A DNA stretch of 5,892 bases, taken from an uncultured Eubacteriales bacterium. Lineage in GTDB: Bacteria > Bacillota > Clostridia > Oscillospirales > Oscillospiraceae. A program made the translations under genes and the position numbers. The notes below the pieces were generated by a model that saw only the letters and a program-made list of their open reading frames with translations, searched no databases and was not told the DNA's origin. Numbering within the stretch: position 1 is the stretch's first letter; every line of letters starts with the position of its first letter. The stretch is from NCBI GenBank assembly GCA_900555665.1, contig USLX01000091.1:1-5892 (forward strand), read 5' to 3'. Of the stretch, positions 5,840 to 5,892 are shown in pieces.

Positions 5840-5892
5840 GGGTGTATTCTTCCAACTCCCAATGTGACCGGCAGCGAGGAATTTTTGCGCTG
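5840..5892. repeat. Palindromic MITE-like repeat element, copy 2 (cut by window end)
   Basis: It begins with GGGTGTATTCTTCCAACT, identical over 18 bases to the left end of copy 1 (4558-4575), and ends at the window edge with TTTTTGCGCTG, also identical to copy 1 (4600-4610). The middle part (about 5861-5883) instead matches the reverse complement of the right arm of copy 1 (about 4678-4700) almost perfectly. Because the element is palindromic, both orientations align. The rest of the copy lies outside the window. Confidence 0.7.

Noticed and set aside
4746..5840. Plus-strand open frame (364 codons) opposite the sugar kinase
   Set aside because: It is a shadow of the PfkB kinase gene, Arg-rich with no motifs, and it starts inside the kinase terminator hairpin.

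Overview
The window looks like chromosomal DNA from a GC-rich Gram-positive member of the Clostridia, most likely a gut Oscillospiraceae-type bacterium. The basis is strong AGGAGG-like Shine-Dalgarno sites, a BlaI/M56 regulator pair of the Firmicutes kind, a RecQ with Firmicutes-like motif variants, and spacer repeats that resemble, from memory, those of gut Oscillospirales. The taxonomic placement is inference.

Layout. Positions 23-2319 (minus strand) hold a two-gene operon: a BlaI/MecI/CopY-type repressor and, overlapping it by 4 bp, an M56 (BlaR1-like) membrane metallopeptidase. Its sensor part is not the usual penicillin-binding domain. Positions 2320-2444 are a compact divergent control region with two TACA-N3-TGTA operators, the blaI-type promoter (minus) and the recQ promoter (plus). 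Positions 2445-4271 (plus) encode a full-length RecQ helicase with helicase core, zinc/RQC and HRDC domains. Positions 4272-4808 are a gene-free spacer packed with hairpins: a tandem pair of two-hairpin units, a T-tailed hairpin, a 162-bp palindromic MITE-like element, and a terminator serving the next gene. Positions 4809-5777 (minus) encode a PfkB-family sugar kinase that most resembles fructokinase. A second copy of the palindromic element begins at 5840 and runs off the window.

How the parts work together. By analogy with BlaR1/BlaI, the membrane peptidase would sense an envelope signal and trigger inactivation of the repressor, which sits on its own promoter. No target gene other than the operon itself is visible. 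RecQ (DNA repair) and the sugar kinase look like independent single-gene units. I see no clear new multi-gene system. The most interesting points are the M56 ectodomain, the operator geometry beside the recQ promoter, and the repeat family flanking the kinase.
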